64,000 nucleotides of DNA, taken from assembly GCF_000758705.1 (NCBI RefSeq), contig NZ_CP009287.1, forward strand, positions 1,488,001-1,552,000, read 5' to 3'. Position numbers and translations under genes: made by a program. Under the pieces are notes generated by a model that was not told the origin of the DNA, ran no database searches, and saw only the letters and a program-made list of their open reading frames with translations. Positions 51,572 through 61,164 of this stretch are shown piece after piece; position 1 is the stretch's first letter; the number at the start of each line of letters is the position of its first letter. The stretch is from Paenibacillus graminis. GTDB lineage: Bacteria; Bacillota; Bacilli; Paenibacillales; Paenibacillaceae.

Positions 51572-54500
51572 ATGAAACGTTTGTTGAAGGAAAGCATCAT
51601 TTTATTCTTTTGTTTTGCTTTACTGTTTCCTTTCTTGCCACGACCAGCATTAGAGGGGGTAGGACTCGGAACAGTTGCGCAGGCTGCAGAGGACGACATC
51701 ATTTATTATCGGGATATCACTTTTGAAGCCGGACAAGGGGGGCACGGAAACCAGGATGATGCGCTCACATTAGATTTCCCGGCCCTCAAGGTTATTAATA
51801 TTAAATACAATAAAACCACTAAAAGATTGACCTATGATATTGCACCTGGAGCCAACATGCGGGTCCATTTGAACAGTGGTTATGGTACAGAACGAATTAT
51901 GACCAAGATGTGCTCTTCTATCTATACCAAGAAGGGATATGAATATGAAAAAATGGATCAGGGTGGGGCAGATGAGTCCTGGTTTTGTCGTGAAACCCCA
52001 TACTCTTCCTATTATGACCGCAATTGGCAAGCGGATTATGGAAACTTGTATAGTTTTGTCCCCTATGAGGAACGGTATAAACCTTATGTTGATTTTGATT
52101 TATCTAATATAAGAGAGAAGATGAGAGTAACTGCACCGAACATTTTTTCCCAGGGTTATAACGACCTTCAAGAAGATAACATACGTCCAGGATTAGTTGG
52201 AGATCCAGAATTGTTCCGATTCAGAGTAATCGTTCATACGGACTTTACTGGCGGGGATGGGCCATATGGTGTGGGATGGGCACCTGCCTATTATACGCCT
52301 TATATGACAAGGACGGCTGAACTCATACCCAATCATCCACCTTCTTTATCCGTGGGTACACCTAATGGAATAACGTTAGTCAATGCTCCCAATTTGAGCG
52401 GAGCCAATATTGAGGGATATGTCAGTGATCCGGATAACGAAGATGTAACGGTAACCGCTGAAATTCCCAATGTTTTCTACAAGAAGACCGTTGTACCTCA
52501 AGCCAAATTTTCGAAAAGCTTCAGTATACCGATAGACGTCATTCAAGATTCTTTGCCGCCAGGGGCGTACACGATGAATATTACGGCATCCGACCCCTCT
52601 GGAATGACAGCAAAGGCGCCGCTCACAATTAATGTCAAACAGCAAATGAGGAACAAGTCCTTTGTACTCGTCAATACACCTGTAGAAACGAAAACGAAAT
52701 TCTTTGACTCTGAGGGTGATGCTAAACATGGGGAGCGCTACAGATTCGATCATGATCCATACTTTTTTGATAATTCTATGGGCATCATAGGAGATTCCGG
52801 GTTGTGGCGCAGTTCTGTCTACGCTTCATTCCCTTATAGCGGAGTGTACGTGGCTACTTTTCAGGGCCGGGACAACCCCAAAAACGACGACCGGTTCGAC
52901 GTTTACCGGAAATGGAGCCGGGACAATTTGTCATCAATGACGTTCCATGTTCACCGCAAACCGATTGCCTTGTTCAGCGCCAAGCTGATGGGCGGAATGT
53001 TGCAGATAACCGACAGCTCTTACGATTTAGATCATATTACTGCATCCAATAAAGGGCTGATGGACTGGCAATGGCAGTATAAGAAGACAGAAGCGCAAGT
53101 CTGGACGGATGGGTTCCCTCCGGCACAGTTGCCGGGCAGTGACCAGTATGATATTCGCTTAAGAGTGAGGGATGTAGATGGTGAAAATGGGGCTGGAGTG
53201 TGGAGCGATTGGTCGCAGCAAACCGTAGGGGCAGCCTATAACTTACCCCCGGTCGCACTCTTTACGGTGGAGCCGAGCATCGTGTCTTACCGGAAGGCAA
53301 CGACGATTATAGACAAGTCCTTTGATCCGGATAATGATCCACTCGATGTTTATAACTGGAACGTAATTAAGGATGGTTGGCAGCAGGTATGGAGTCATTG
53401 GGGTGGTGCTACTACACCGCCCAATATCGCGGGCTTTGGAGCAGGGACATATCAACTGACTCTGAAGGTTCATGATAACCGCGGACTCTGGTCGGAACCG
53501 TATACACAAACCGTGAAGGTGATTAATCATCCCCCGGCGGCTGCCTTTAGCATGCCAGCGGAAGTGTACCGGGATACGGTCATTACGATGGAAAATACGA
53601 CACCTGACCCGGACGAGGACGGGGATGTGCTGAGCTATGGCTGGAACGCACGGATCAATAGCAGCCCATATTATTATTCCGGAGGTAACCGAAATCAGGT
53701 CATGACCATCCGGGATCTGATCGCACGCAGCGGCATTACACAGCAGCAAGCCATTTCAGATGGCTGGGAAATGCGTCTGACAGCTTCAGACGGAACACTT
53801 TCCTCTAATGCAACTAGAACGTTTGCTGTTTTAAACCATGTTCCGACAGCAGCCATTAACGGGCCTGCGATGGTATATCAGTATGATACGAAGCAATACA
53901 CTTCGTCTGATAATGATGGAGATCCATCCGACATGGCCAGTCTTCAATATTTTTGGAAGGTGACGGATAGTGACGGGGCTACCAAATTATACAAGACTCC
54001 TAACATCGATATCAGTTTCCCGAATTCGGGTATTTACACCCTGGAGCATTGGGCTGTGGACCAGATTGGGGCCAAGTCAAACATCGACACGTTAAAGGTC
54101 AACGTACTGAAGAACCTGGCTCCATCAATGACGATAACTTCCCCTGCCGGCACATCGGAGAACCCTTCTGTACTTGATGCAGAGAAGCAAGGAGATCCGT
54201 TAGTTGAGTGGACATACTCCGACCCGGAGAATGATCCGCAGGAAAAGTACCGGCTGGAGTTTTTTACGAAGGAAGGTATATTGGAAAAAAGTGTGGAGAA
54301 CGCAGATCACACCGGCTTGATCCGCCAGTATCAAGTCCTTAACCCAACGTTTAATCGCTTCGAATATTTCACAGTATTGGGACGGACGTATTCTAAAGGT
54401 TCCTGGTCCGAGATTTCGAATGAAAAAATGTTCATCATTGATAACCCGCCAAAGCCTGGATTCACCTTAATCACCGATACCGGAAAGGATGCCACAAAGG

Positions 54501-55459
54501 TACCGGTCTATCGGACAGATATCCTTAACATCAAGAGCACGGCTACGGATCTGGACGAGTCAAAGGGAGATGCTATCAGCTATAAGTATACTCTTAAGCC
54601 CGAAAACGGAACGGAAGGTCTTGCCAGCTCTCAGGGCGATTTTACGAAGAAGTTTGCTTCCAATGGAGTTTTTACGTATCGTCAAGTTGTGACGGATTCG
54701 CTGGGTCTTTTTCGTGAGATTACACATAACCTGACGGTTGTAAACCGAATCCCTAAAGTAAATATCACGTATCCGACTAGTGACAGCCAGGCCAAGCCTA
54801 CCATCGTCAGCACGCTTACGCCGGTCATCAAGTGGGATTACCAGGATGATGACGGCGACCTGCAGCAGCGCTATAAAGTACGCATTATCAACTTAGCCAC
54901 AGGCGCAGTAAAGGTGCAATCAGGTGAACAGGTTTCAAATGCTAAGCAGTGGCAGGTGCCCGCTGGAGTGCTTGCAGAGTATGAGAAGTATGCGGTAGAG
55001 GTCGAGGCTTTCGACGGCTTTGACTGGAGCGCGATTTCTCCGCGGAAATATTTTATGGTCAATTTGCTTACGGTCAAGGGCGGGGTTAAGCATACGGAAG
55101 AGTGGAATACCAACCGCCAAGCCTATAATCTGAAACAAAGCGGAGACCCGGAAAGTCCGCGCGCTTATAACGTGTATTGGGCAGGTGAAGCTTTCGTGCT
55201 GCAAGCGAAGACAACCGGTCTTCCAGATACAGTTCAGGTAACAATGACGGGCGGGTATACAACGCAGCTCACCCCGGCTAATAACGACAAGCTCATTTGG
55301 GATGGACAACTCACTGATCCTTCTTTTGAGAAATTACCAAATGGGCCAGTTACGTTCACCTTTACGGCTGCGAATGAGTATCAAACGAAGGCAGATACGG
55401 TGACAGTGATCATTTCTGAAGATTGGACGGAGTATTTTAGAAGTCATAGAATAAAGTGA
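51572..55459 (+). CDS. Giant secreted multi-Ig/PKD protein, Tad locus 2
   Basis: 1295 residues. Signal peptide (LLKESIILFFCFALLFPFLP ... AQAAED), a unique N-terminal domain (about 40-250), then a series of Ig-like/PKD-type units, seen as NHPPSLSVG, NLPPVALFTVEP, NHPPAAAFSMPAEVYRD, NHVPTAAINGPAMVYQ, NLAPSMTITSPAG and NRIPKVNITYP. The C-terminus (SEDWTEYFRSHRIK) has no cell-wall anchor. It follows the 760-residue protein by 19 bases, so they are co-expressed. It may be the tip adhesin of the locus 2 structure. The first third is AT-rich, the rest GC-rich. Confidence 0.82.
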   Translation: MKRLLKESIILFFCFALLFPFLPRPALEGVGLGTVAQAAEDDIIYYRDITFEAGQGGHGNQDDALTLDFPALKVINIKYNKTTKRLTYDIAPGANMRVHLNSGYGTERIMTKMCSSIYTKKGYEYEKMDQGGADESWFCRETPYSSYYDRNWQADYGNLYSFVPYEERYKPYVDFDLSNIREKMRVTAPNIFSQGYNDLQEDNIRPGLVGDPELFRFRVIVHTDFTGGDGPYGVGWAPAYYTPYMTRTAELIPNHPPSLSVGTPNGITLVNAPNLSGANIEGYVSDPDNEDVTVTAEIPNVFYKKTVVPQAKFSKSFSIPIDVIQDSLPPGAYTMNITASDPSGMTAKAPLTINVKQQMRNKSFVLVNTPVETKTKFFDSEGDAKHGERYRFDHDPYFFDNSMGIIGDSGLWRSSVYASFPYSGVYVATFQGRDNPKNDDRFDVYRKWSRDNLSSMTFHVHRKPIALFSAKLMGGMLQITDSSYDLDHITASNKGLMDWQWQYKKTEAQVWTDGFPPAQLPGSDQYDIRLRVRDVDGENGAGVWSDWSQQTVGAAYNLPPVALFTVEPSIVSYRKATTIIDKSFDPDNDPLDVYNWNVIKDGWQQVWSHWGGATTPPNIAGFGAGTYQLTLKVHDNRGLWSEPYTQTVKVINHPPAAAFSMPAEVYRDTVITMENTTPDPDEDGDVLSYGWNARINSSPYYYSGGNRNQVMTIRDLIARSGITQQQAISDGWEMRLTASDGTLSSNATRTFAVLNHVPTAAINGPAMVYQYDTKQYTSSDNDGDPSDMASLQYFWKVTDSDGATKLYKTPNIDISFPNSGIYTLEHWAVDQIGAKSNIDTLKVNVLKNLAPSMTITSPAGTSENPSVLDAEKQGDPLVEWTYSDPENDPQEKYRLEFFTKEGILEKSVENADHTGLIRQYQVLNPTFNRFEYFTVLGRTYSKGSWSEISNEKMFIIDNPPKPGFTLITDTGKDATKVPVYRTDILNIKSTATDLDESKGDAISYKYTLKPENGTEGLASSQGDFTKKFASNGVFTYRQVVTDSLGLFREITHNLTVVNRIPKVNITYPTSDSQAKPTIVSTLTPVIKWDYQDDDGDLQQRYKVRIINLATGAVKVQSGEQVSNAKQWQVPAGVLAEYEKYAVEVEAFDGFDWSAISPRKYFMVNLLTVKGGVKHTEEWNTNRQAYNLKQSGDPESPRAYNVYWAGEAFVLQAKTTGLPDTVQVTMTGGYTTQLTPANNDKLIWDGQLTDPSFEKLPNGPVTFTFTAANEYQTKADTVTVIISEDWTEYFRSHRIK

Positions 55460-55509
55460 AATGCGAGGGAACCGTTTTGGAGAAGAGAAGAACCTTATAG
55501 TTGAAACCC

Positions 55510-55535
55510 AAAAAGCCGCCATTGCGACTTTTTAA
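55510..55535. terminator. Bidirectional terminator ending Tad locus 2
   Basis: AAAAAG and CGC pair with GCG and CTTTTT around CATT. The A and T runs allow it to work on both strands, serving the giant gene and the converging gene at 55586. Confidence 0.65.
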
Positions 55536-55585
55536 AAGACTCCAACCAGCAAGTCCTTAGACAACAGCGGATGGAGGGTGGCCGT

Positions 55586-56230
55586 TCAGACGACTCCCTC
55601 TGCCCGTTCTTCCTGCAGCCGCATCAGCCGTGATGCAACCGAGGCCGGAACAGCAGATCCGGAATGATGTAAACCTGAAGCATGGACTGTTTTTCCGTGC
55701 ACTCTGCGCATGTAATAGGAGAGCTTGCCACTGAAGATTTTATGCGCGCGCAGAGAGGAGGCGAAATCCTCGGGTGTTACGAAGCAGGAGGGCTTGGCAA
55801 CGGGGTGAACCGCAGATTCTTCGAAGACAGAAGCGACAAAATGGGAGCAGAAATAGGCATTCTCCCGGTTGATTTCCACATTGAGCAGAACACCAATTAA
55901 GCCTAACAGATGGTATTTGTAGCGGTCCTGCTGCTCCATCATGCCTTTCACGTGGTTGTACATTTTCTCATATTCTGTTTTGCTCACACTGAGCTGATAG
56001 ATAGCGCAGTCCGCGCTGCTGTAAAAGGGATGCACAAAATTCTCGCGGATCAGCCCCGCGGCAAAGGGGTTATATGCTTTTTTGCGTCCGAAGCTGTACA
56101 CTTCACTCAGCTCCCTGTCAAAAGCAATCGATGCGTGATTAAGTTCAGCTCTGGTAAACCATTTAATAATTCCGCTAAAAGCAGTGCCCGTTCCGGTAAG
56201 CACAACGTAGATATTTCGATTTGCATTCAT
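55586..56230 (-). CDS. Permuted NlpC/P60-like protein (YiiX/YycO type)
   Basis: 214 residues. Papain-like elements appear in permuted order: LNHASIAFDRELSEVYSFGR near the N-terminus, with the His, and YFCSHFVASVFEES about residue 120, with the candidate catalytic Cys. YiiX-type enzymes are thought to cleave amide or lipid-linked bonds, but no substrate is known. There is no signal peptide. ATG has AAAGGGAA upstream. It converges with Tad locus 2, separated by a terminator. Confidence 0.75.
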   Translation of the reverse strand: MNANRNIYVVLTGTGTAFSGIIKWFTRAELNHASIAFDRELSEVYSFGRKKAYNPFAAGLIRENFVHPFYSSADCAIYQLSVSKTEYEKMYNHVKGMMEQQDRYKYHLLGLIGVLLNVEINRENAYFCSHFVASVFEESAVHPVAKPSCFVTPEDFASSLRAHKIFSGKLSYYMRRVHGKTVHASGLHHSGSAVPASVASRLMRLQEERAEGVV

Positions 56231-56691
56231 CTTTGAGTTCCCTTTCTGCTGGAAATAGTGTTAATCCGGTTAATCGCTTGCTTAAGTAATTCCATCTTAC
56301 TGTATATTCCAGCGTTGTAAAACAAACTTTAGTCTTATTCAGTTACTGGACCAAAGGCTAAGTCGGAAACTGGCCCTATGCACGTTGCAGGAATTATCAA
56401 TGATTTATCAATGACTCAGGTACAATTAACGGTATAGCGTTTTCATTATATCTATCATACTCTACATTTGCTGAAGAGGCGTTTCTTTTTCATAGGAAGG
56501 GCCGCTTTTTTTGCCGCATAAGGATTGGCCCACTGCAAGACCTCTGGGAAGATAAATGAATAGATTAGACGGGAGCCGCAAAATATAAGCTGTTCGAACA
56601 TAGGGTCTGCAAAAACAATTGGAATTGCTTCCACATTAGTGATACAATAATAGTCAAAATGACATTCTTGATTAAGAGGAGGATTATTTTC
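56231..56691. other. Divergent intergenic region between the YiiX-like gene and tkt
   Basis: No gene is seen. It carries the tkt promoter (56619-56648) and a near-duplicate AATGATTTATCAATGA near 56400. Regulatory sites for either gene cannot be named. Confidence 0.4.
56619..56648 (+). promoter_or_regulatory. Predicted sigma-A promoter of tkt
   Basis: TTGGAA, 18-base spacer, TACAAT, 44 bases before the tkt start. Confidence 0.55.
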
Positions 56692-58740
56692 ATGACTGAA
56701 CAGGCAAAAGAACAAGCAATCCATAAAGAAGAAAACTCCACCGTGGATAACCTTGCCATCACGACCATCCGCACGCTTGCCATTGATGCGATTGAAAAAG
56801 CAAATTCCGGCCATCCGGGAATGCCAATGGGTTCAGCTCCTATGGGGTATCAGCTGTTTGCGAAGACTATGAATCATAATCCGGAACACCCGACTTGGGT
56901 CAACCGTGACCGCTTTGTGCTGTCCGCAGGACACGGTTCCATGCTGCTGTACAGCCTGCTGCACCTTAGCGGCTATGATCTGCCGATGGAAGAACTGAAG
57001 CAATTCCGCCAATGGGGCAGTCTGACGCCGGGCCATCCGGAGTTCGGCCACACCGCAGGTGTTGATGCGACTACCGGTCCGCTTGGACAAGGTATCGGTA
57101 TGGCAGTTGGGATGGCGATGGCTGAAGCTCAGCTCGGTGCCACCTACAATAAAGGCGGCCATAATGTAATTGACCACTATACGTACGCAATCTGCGGCGA
57201 TGGCGATTTGATGGAAGGGATTTCCTCCGAATCCGCTTCGCTTGCCGGTCATTTGAAGCTTGGCAAACTGATTGTACTCTACGATTCCAATGATATCTCG
57301 CTGGACGGCAAGCTGAATCTGGCATTCTCCGAAAATGTAGCGAAACGTTTTGAAGCTTACGGCTGGCAGGTTCTGCGTGTGGAAGACGGCAACGACCTTC
57401 CGGCAATCAGCCAAGCGATTAGCGAGGCGCAAGCCGAGAGCGGCAAACCGACCTTGATCGAAGTGAAGACTGTCATCGGCTACGGCAGCCCGAACAAGCA
57501 AGGCAAAGGCGGCCACGGCGGTACTCACGGTTCCCCGCTGGGAGCAGACGAAGCAAAGCTGACGAAGGATTTCTACAAATGGGTATACGAAGAGAACTTT
57601 TATGTGCCGGATGAGGTCCGTGCACGTTTTGCTGAAGTGAAGGAAAAAGGCATTGCCGCCAACAAAGCATGGGACGAGAAATTTGCTGCTTACAAAAAAG
57701 CATACCCTGAGCTTGCAGCTCAGCTGGAAACAGCTCTGAACGGCGAGCTTCCTGAAGGCTGGGATGCTAATCTTCCGTTCTACAAAGCTGAAGACAAAGC
57801 GGTTTCCACGCGTGTTGCTTCCGGTAATGCTCTGAACGGTCTTACGGCTGGTGTTCCGCAGCTTGTGGGCGGTTCCGCCGACCTTGAAAGCTCGACAATG
57901 ACCCATTTGAACGGTCTTGACCAATTCACTCCGGATTCTTACGACGGCCGCAATATCTATTTCGGCGTCCGCGAGTTCGGTATGGCTGCGGCGATGAACG
58001 GAATTGCCCTGCACAGCGGCCTTAAGGTATTTGGCGGCACCTTCTTCGTATTTACCGACTACCTGCGTCCGGCGGTTCGTCTGGCTTCTATTATGAAGCT
58101 GCCGGTAACTTATGTGCTTACCCATGACAGTATCGCTGTCGGTGAAGACGGTCCTACCCATGAACCGATTGAGCAGCTTGCATCCCTGCGCATCATTCCA
58201 GGTCTTACGGTTATCCGTCCGGCTGACGGCAATGAAACCTCGGCAGCTTGGGCTTATGCGATGGAGAACACTTCAAATCCGGTAGCTCTGGTGCTTACCC
58301 GCCAAAACCTGCCGATCCTGCAAGGCACTGTAAACGGAGTACGCGACAACATCAAACGCGGCGGTTATGTGGTTTCCGATTCCAAGAACGGTACACCGCA
58401 GGCACAGATTATCGCCACAGGCTCTGAGGTTCAGTTGGCTGTAAAAGCACAGGCTGCTCTTGCCGAAGAAGGCATTGACGTCCGTGTCATCAGCTTGCCG
58501 AGCTGGGATCTGTTCGAGAAGCAAGATAAAGCTTACCGTGATTCCGTTATCCTGCCTGAAGTCAAAGCCCGTCTGGCTATCGAAATGGCGCAGACCTTCG
58601 GCTGGGAACGTTACACTGGCGATCAGGGCGATATTCTTGGCATTACAACCTTCGGTGCTTCTGCACCTGGCGATACTGTAATCAAAGAATACGGCTTTAC
58701 CGTAGAAAATGTAGTCAACCGCGTCAAAGCCCTGCTATAA
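56692..58740 (+). CDS. tkt: Transketolase
   Basis: 682 residues, the full family length. The N-terminal HSGHPGxP-type site reads [14 protein letters not shown]; the TPP motif is [20 protein letters not shown] with [11 protein letters not shown]; the central pyrimidine domain shows [15 protein letters not shown] and [14 protein letters not shown]; the C-terminal domain ends [11 protein letters not shown]. It moves two-carbon units in the pentose phosphate pathway, in the cytoplasm. Start ATG chosen because GAGGAGG lies nine bases upstream. Followed by ppnP 34 bases on, probably in one transcript. Confidence 0.96.
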   Translation: MTEQAKEQAIHKEENSTVDNLAITTIRTLAIDAIEKANSGHPGMPMGSAPMGYQLFAKTMNHNPEHPTWVNRDRFVLSAGHGSMLLYSLLHLSGYDLPMEELKQFRQWGSLTPGHPEFGHTAGVDATTGPLGQGIGMAVGMAMAEAQLGATYNKGGHNVIDHYTYAICGDGDLMEGISSESASLAGHLKLGKLIVLYDSNDISLDGKLNLAFSENVAKRFEAYGWQVLRVEDGNDLPAISQAISEAQAESGKPTLIEVKTVIGYGSPNKQGKGGHGGTHGSPLGADEAKLTKDFYKWVYEENFYVPDEVRARFAEVKEKGIAANKAWDEKFAAYKKAYPELAAQLETALNGELPEGWDANLPFYKAEDKAVSTRVASGNALNGLTAGVPQLVGGSADLESSTMTHLNGLDQFTPDSYDGRNIYFGVREFGMAAAMNGIALHSGLKVFGGTFFVFTDYLRPAVRLASIMKLPVTYVLTHDSIAVGEDGPTHEPIEQLASLRIIPGLTVIRPADGNETSAAWAYAMENTSNPVALVLTRQNLPILQGTVNGVRDNIKRGGYVVSDSKNGTPQAQIIATGSEVQLAVKAQAALAEEGIDVRVISLPSWDLFEKQDKAYRDSVILPEVKARLAIEMAQTFGWERYTGDQGDILGITTFGASAPGDTVIKEYGFTVENVVNRVKALL

Positions 58741-58774
58741 TAGACGGATTAAGGACAAAGGGGAGAATAAGCAG

Positions 58775-59092
58775 ATGAGTCAGTTCACCAACGCGACAAT
58801 TCAAAAAGCAGCTAATATTTATTACGATGGAAAAGTTACCAGCCGCACGGTTACTTTGCAGGATGGCACTAAGGTGACACTTGGCATCATGCTGCCTGGA
58901 GTATATGAATTCGGTACGGAAGGTCCCGAGACAATGGAGATTCTGTCCGGCGAGCTGAAAGTACTGCTTCCCGGTACAGATGTGTGGAAAGAGATCAAAG
59001 GCACAGATACCTTCCACGTTCCCGGCAACTCCAAGTTTGCGCTGGAAGTATTTGCTTTAACTGATTATTGCTGTTCTTACCCGGTTTTGTAG
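58775..59092 (+). CDS. ppnP: Pyrimidine/purine nucleoside phosphorylase PpnP
   Basis: 105 residues. Cupin-like beta barrel with the family pattern [33 protein letters not shown] and [14 protein letters not shown]. PpnP splits various nucleosides with phosphate to base and ribose-1-phosphate, which fits its position behind tkt since ribose phosphates feed the pentose pathway. ATG preceded by AAGGGGAG. A strong terminator follows. Confidence 0.92.
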   Translation: MSQFTNATIQKAANIYYDGKVTSRTVTLQDGTKVTLGIMLPGVYEFGTEGPETMEILSGELKVLLPGTDVWKEIKGTDTFHVPGNSKFALEVFALTDYCCSYPVL

Positions 59093-59115
59093 TTGAATCT
59101 ATAGGATGAAATGAT

Positions 59116-59148
59116 GTCCCGGCAGCTTTGCCGGGACACTTTTTTTTG
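59116..59148 (+). terminator. Intrinsic terminator of tkt-ppnP
   Basis: GTCCCGGC pairs with GCCGGGAC around AGCTTT-type loop, followed by eight T bases. Confidence 0.92.
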
Positions 59149-59179
59149 TTTCATAGATGAATCTACCAATTATTAATAT

Positions 59180-59209
59180 TGACGGTATAAGTTACATTCT
59201 CATATACTT
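59180..59209 (+). promoter_or_regulatory. Predicted sigma-A promoter for the M14 carboxypeptidase
   Basis: TTGACG, 18-base spacer, TATACT, 59 bases before the start. Confidence 0.65.
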
Positions 59210-59268
59210 CCACTAGCTACTAGAGAGATTAGCTCTAATCTCAAGCAGATCGAATGGGGGATGGGAAC

Positions 59269-60864
59269 GTGATAAGGTCATGCTTTTGCAAGGAAATACA
59301 TAAGGTTACGCTAGTTTTTTTCAGTTTTATGTTACTAGGATCATTATTCATCATTACAGGATCGGTACAGGCATCGGCAAACATTGTGAACTCCAATCAG
59401 GTATATTCCTATACCGTGATGCAAAGGGATATCGAGAGATTAGTGAAGGAATATCCTGACCTGGTATCTTCAGAATCGCTGGGGCAAACCGCCTATGGAC
59501 GGCAGCTGTGGGCGGTTAAGCTGGGCCGGGGAGAATCCGTGCTGTTTCTTAACGGTTCGCATCATGCCAGAGAATGGATGACCAGTGCGTTGTTGATGAA
59601 AATGATTGATACATATGCCCAAGCCTATTATAGCAATAGCCAAATTGCGGATTATAACGTACGCAGTTTACTGGACGAAGTCAGCATTTGGGTGGTTCCG
59701 ATGGTAAACCCGGATGGTGTGACTCTATCCCAGCAGGGTACAGCGGGGCTGCCGGTGAATCTGGCCCAAACGCTGCGCCGGTACAACGGGAACAGCACTA
59801 ATTTTAACCGCTGGAAAGCAAATATGCAGGGAATTGACCTTAACCGTCAATATCCGGCGAGTTGGAATACGATAAAGGATGCGGTCAAGTATCCATGGTA
59901 TCAGAACTACAAAGGACAGAAGCCGGGGCAAGCTCCTGAAGTGCAGGCGATGATGGATTTTACACATAAGATTGATCCGGAAGTTACAATTTCCTACCAT
60001 AGCTCAGGGGAAATCATATTTTGGCACTTCAACACTTTGAACAGCAATCTGACCCGTGATAAAACGATGGCCCGGACCCTTGGCAACCTGACGGGATACT
60101 CTCTGGTGACTCCACAGAAAAATCCTTCAGGCGGCGGTTATAAGGATTGGTTCATTCAGGAGTATGGCCGGCCCGGGTTTACGATTGAAATTGCAGATTA
60201 TGCCGGTGAGAGCAGTGTTCCCTTAAGGCAGTTTAGCGGAATCTGGTCTGAGAACAAGGAAGTCGGGCTTTATTCCGCGCTGCAGTCCTATTCATTATGG
60301 CTGGGGAAGCAGAAGATCCAATATCTGCAGCAAACCATGAGCCTGCTGGCAGGAACGGAACTCTATACTAAATTAGGGGCTGCCGCCGGCGGGACCAATC
60401 TGCAACCGCAAAATATTCAGGTTATTGCACGGAAGGGTGACTGGTATCAGGTTCAAGCAGATAAAGGGCTGGGATGGATTCATCCATCACCGGGAAAGCT
60501 GGCAATCATCGAGGAGATTACGGCAACTGCCGAATTGAAAGTGAGCGCACCTGCATATGCATATCCGGATGCCTTCTCTCCTAAGGTGACCGTTCTCGTT
60601 CCGCAAACCGTGCAGGTCTCGGGGAGATGGGGAACCTGGCTGTTGGCCTCGACCCCAGGCGGGAAGTGGTGGATTGACGGGCGAAAGGCAGAACTCAAGT
60701 GGCCGATAGAAGAGGCTGCACAAAATACAGCAACAGATGCCAATATAACCGATGCCGATACAACGGATACTAATACAAAGGATTCTAATACAACGGGTGC
60801 TGATACAGCGGCCAATGTTGAGCAATCCGGGCAAACCCCCCCAGCTGCTGCAAATACTCCATAA
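59269..60864 (+). CDS. Secreted M14 zinc carboxypeptidase
   Basis: 531 residues. N-terminal signal (KVTLVFFSFMLLGSLFIITG SVQASA), then the M14 catalytic domain: GSHHAREW (His and Glu zinc ligands), DLNRQYPASW, ISYHSSGE (third zinc His), and IEIADYAG with the catalytic Glu. After residue 340 there are two SH3-like units (VIARKGDWYQVQADKGLGWIH and similar) and a low-complexity Thr/Asp/Asn tail (TDADTTDTNTKDSN). It should act outside the cell, on peptides or peptidoglycan stems. GTG start with GGGGG eight bases upstream; an ATG 15 bases earlier is possible. Confidence 0.9.
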   Translation: MIRSCFCKEIHKVTLVFFSFMLLGSLFIITGSVQASANIVNSNQVYSYTVMQRDIERLVKEYPDLVSSESLGQTAYGRQLWAVKLGRGESVLFLNGSHHAREWMTSALLMKMIDTYAQAYYSNSQIADYNVRSLLDEVSIWVVPMVNPDGVTLSQQGTAGLPVNLAQTLRRYNGNSTNFNRWKANMQGIDLNRQYPASWNTIKDAVKYPWYQNYKGQKPGQAPEVQAMMDFTHKIDPEVTISYHSSGEIIFWHFNTLNSNLTRDKTMARTLGNLTGYSLVTPQKNPSGGGYKDWFIQEYGRPGFTIEIADYAGESSVPLRQFSGIWSENKEVGLYSALQSYSLWLGKQKIQYLQQTMSLLAGTELYTKLGAAAGGTNLQPQNIQVIARKGDWYQVQADKGLGWIHPSPGKLAIIEEITATAELKVSAPAYAYPDAFSPKVTVLVPQTVQVSGRWGTWLLASTPGGKWWIDGRKAELKWPIEEAAQNTATDANITDADTTDTNTKDSNTTGADTAANVEQSGQTPPAAANTP

Positions 60865-60891
60865 ATCGCAAACAAGTTCATAATAGATGTA

Positions 60892-60925
60892 CCAAAAGAG
60901 CCCTGCTATTAGCGGGCTCTTTTGG
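60892..60925 (+). terminator. Intrinsic terminator after the carboxypeptidase
   Basis: CCAAAAGAGCCC pairs perfectly with GGGCTCTTTTGG around TGCTATTAGC. Confidence 0.85.
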
Positions 60926-61046
60926 TTCCAATGTACACAATGTATGTTGAGCGCTGCATTGCATTCTTCCATTTCTTGCTGAAACGGAACCCGCTATCTT
61001 TGGAGGAACATGAAGCCACGTTTACTTGTTATGCATGTATATGTAC

Positions 61047-61075
61047 TTGCCAGACAAACGGAAATTTGTTATCCT
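61047..61075 (+). promoter_or_regulatory. Predicted sigma-A promoter of the alpha/beta hydrolase
   Basis: TTGCCA, 17-base spacer, TATCCT, 90 bases upstream of the gene. The stretch between 60926 and 61164 otherwise holds nothing clear. Confidence 0.5.
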
Positions 61076-61164
61076 ACAATAAGAACATATGTTTGTAATT
61101 GTGGGGAATATTATTTCTTCCAGCTGCTTAATCTTAATATCCAGATGTACGTAGGAGTGAGATC

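Noticed and set aside
55460..55509. Small gene after the giant secreted protein
   Set aside because: A 24-codon frame runs into the terminator and has no ribosome site.
56833..58161. 442-codon minus-strand frame
   Set aside because: It lies wholly inside transketolase, which has all its catalytic motifs; the frame shows no family features.
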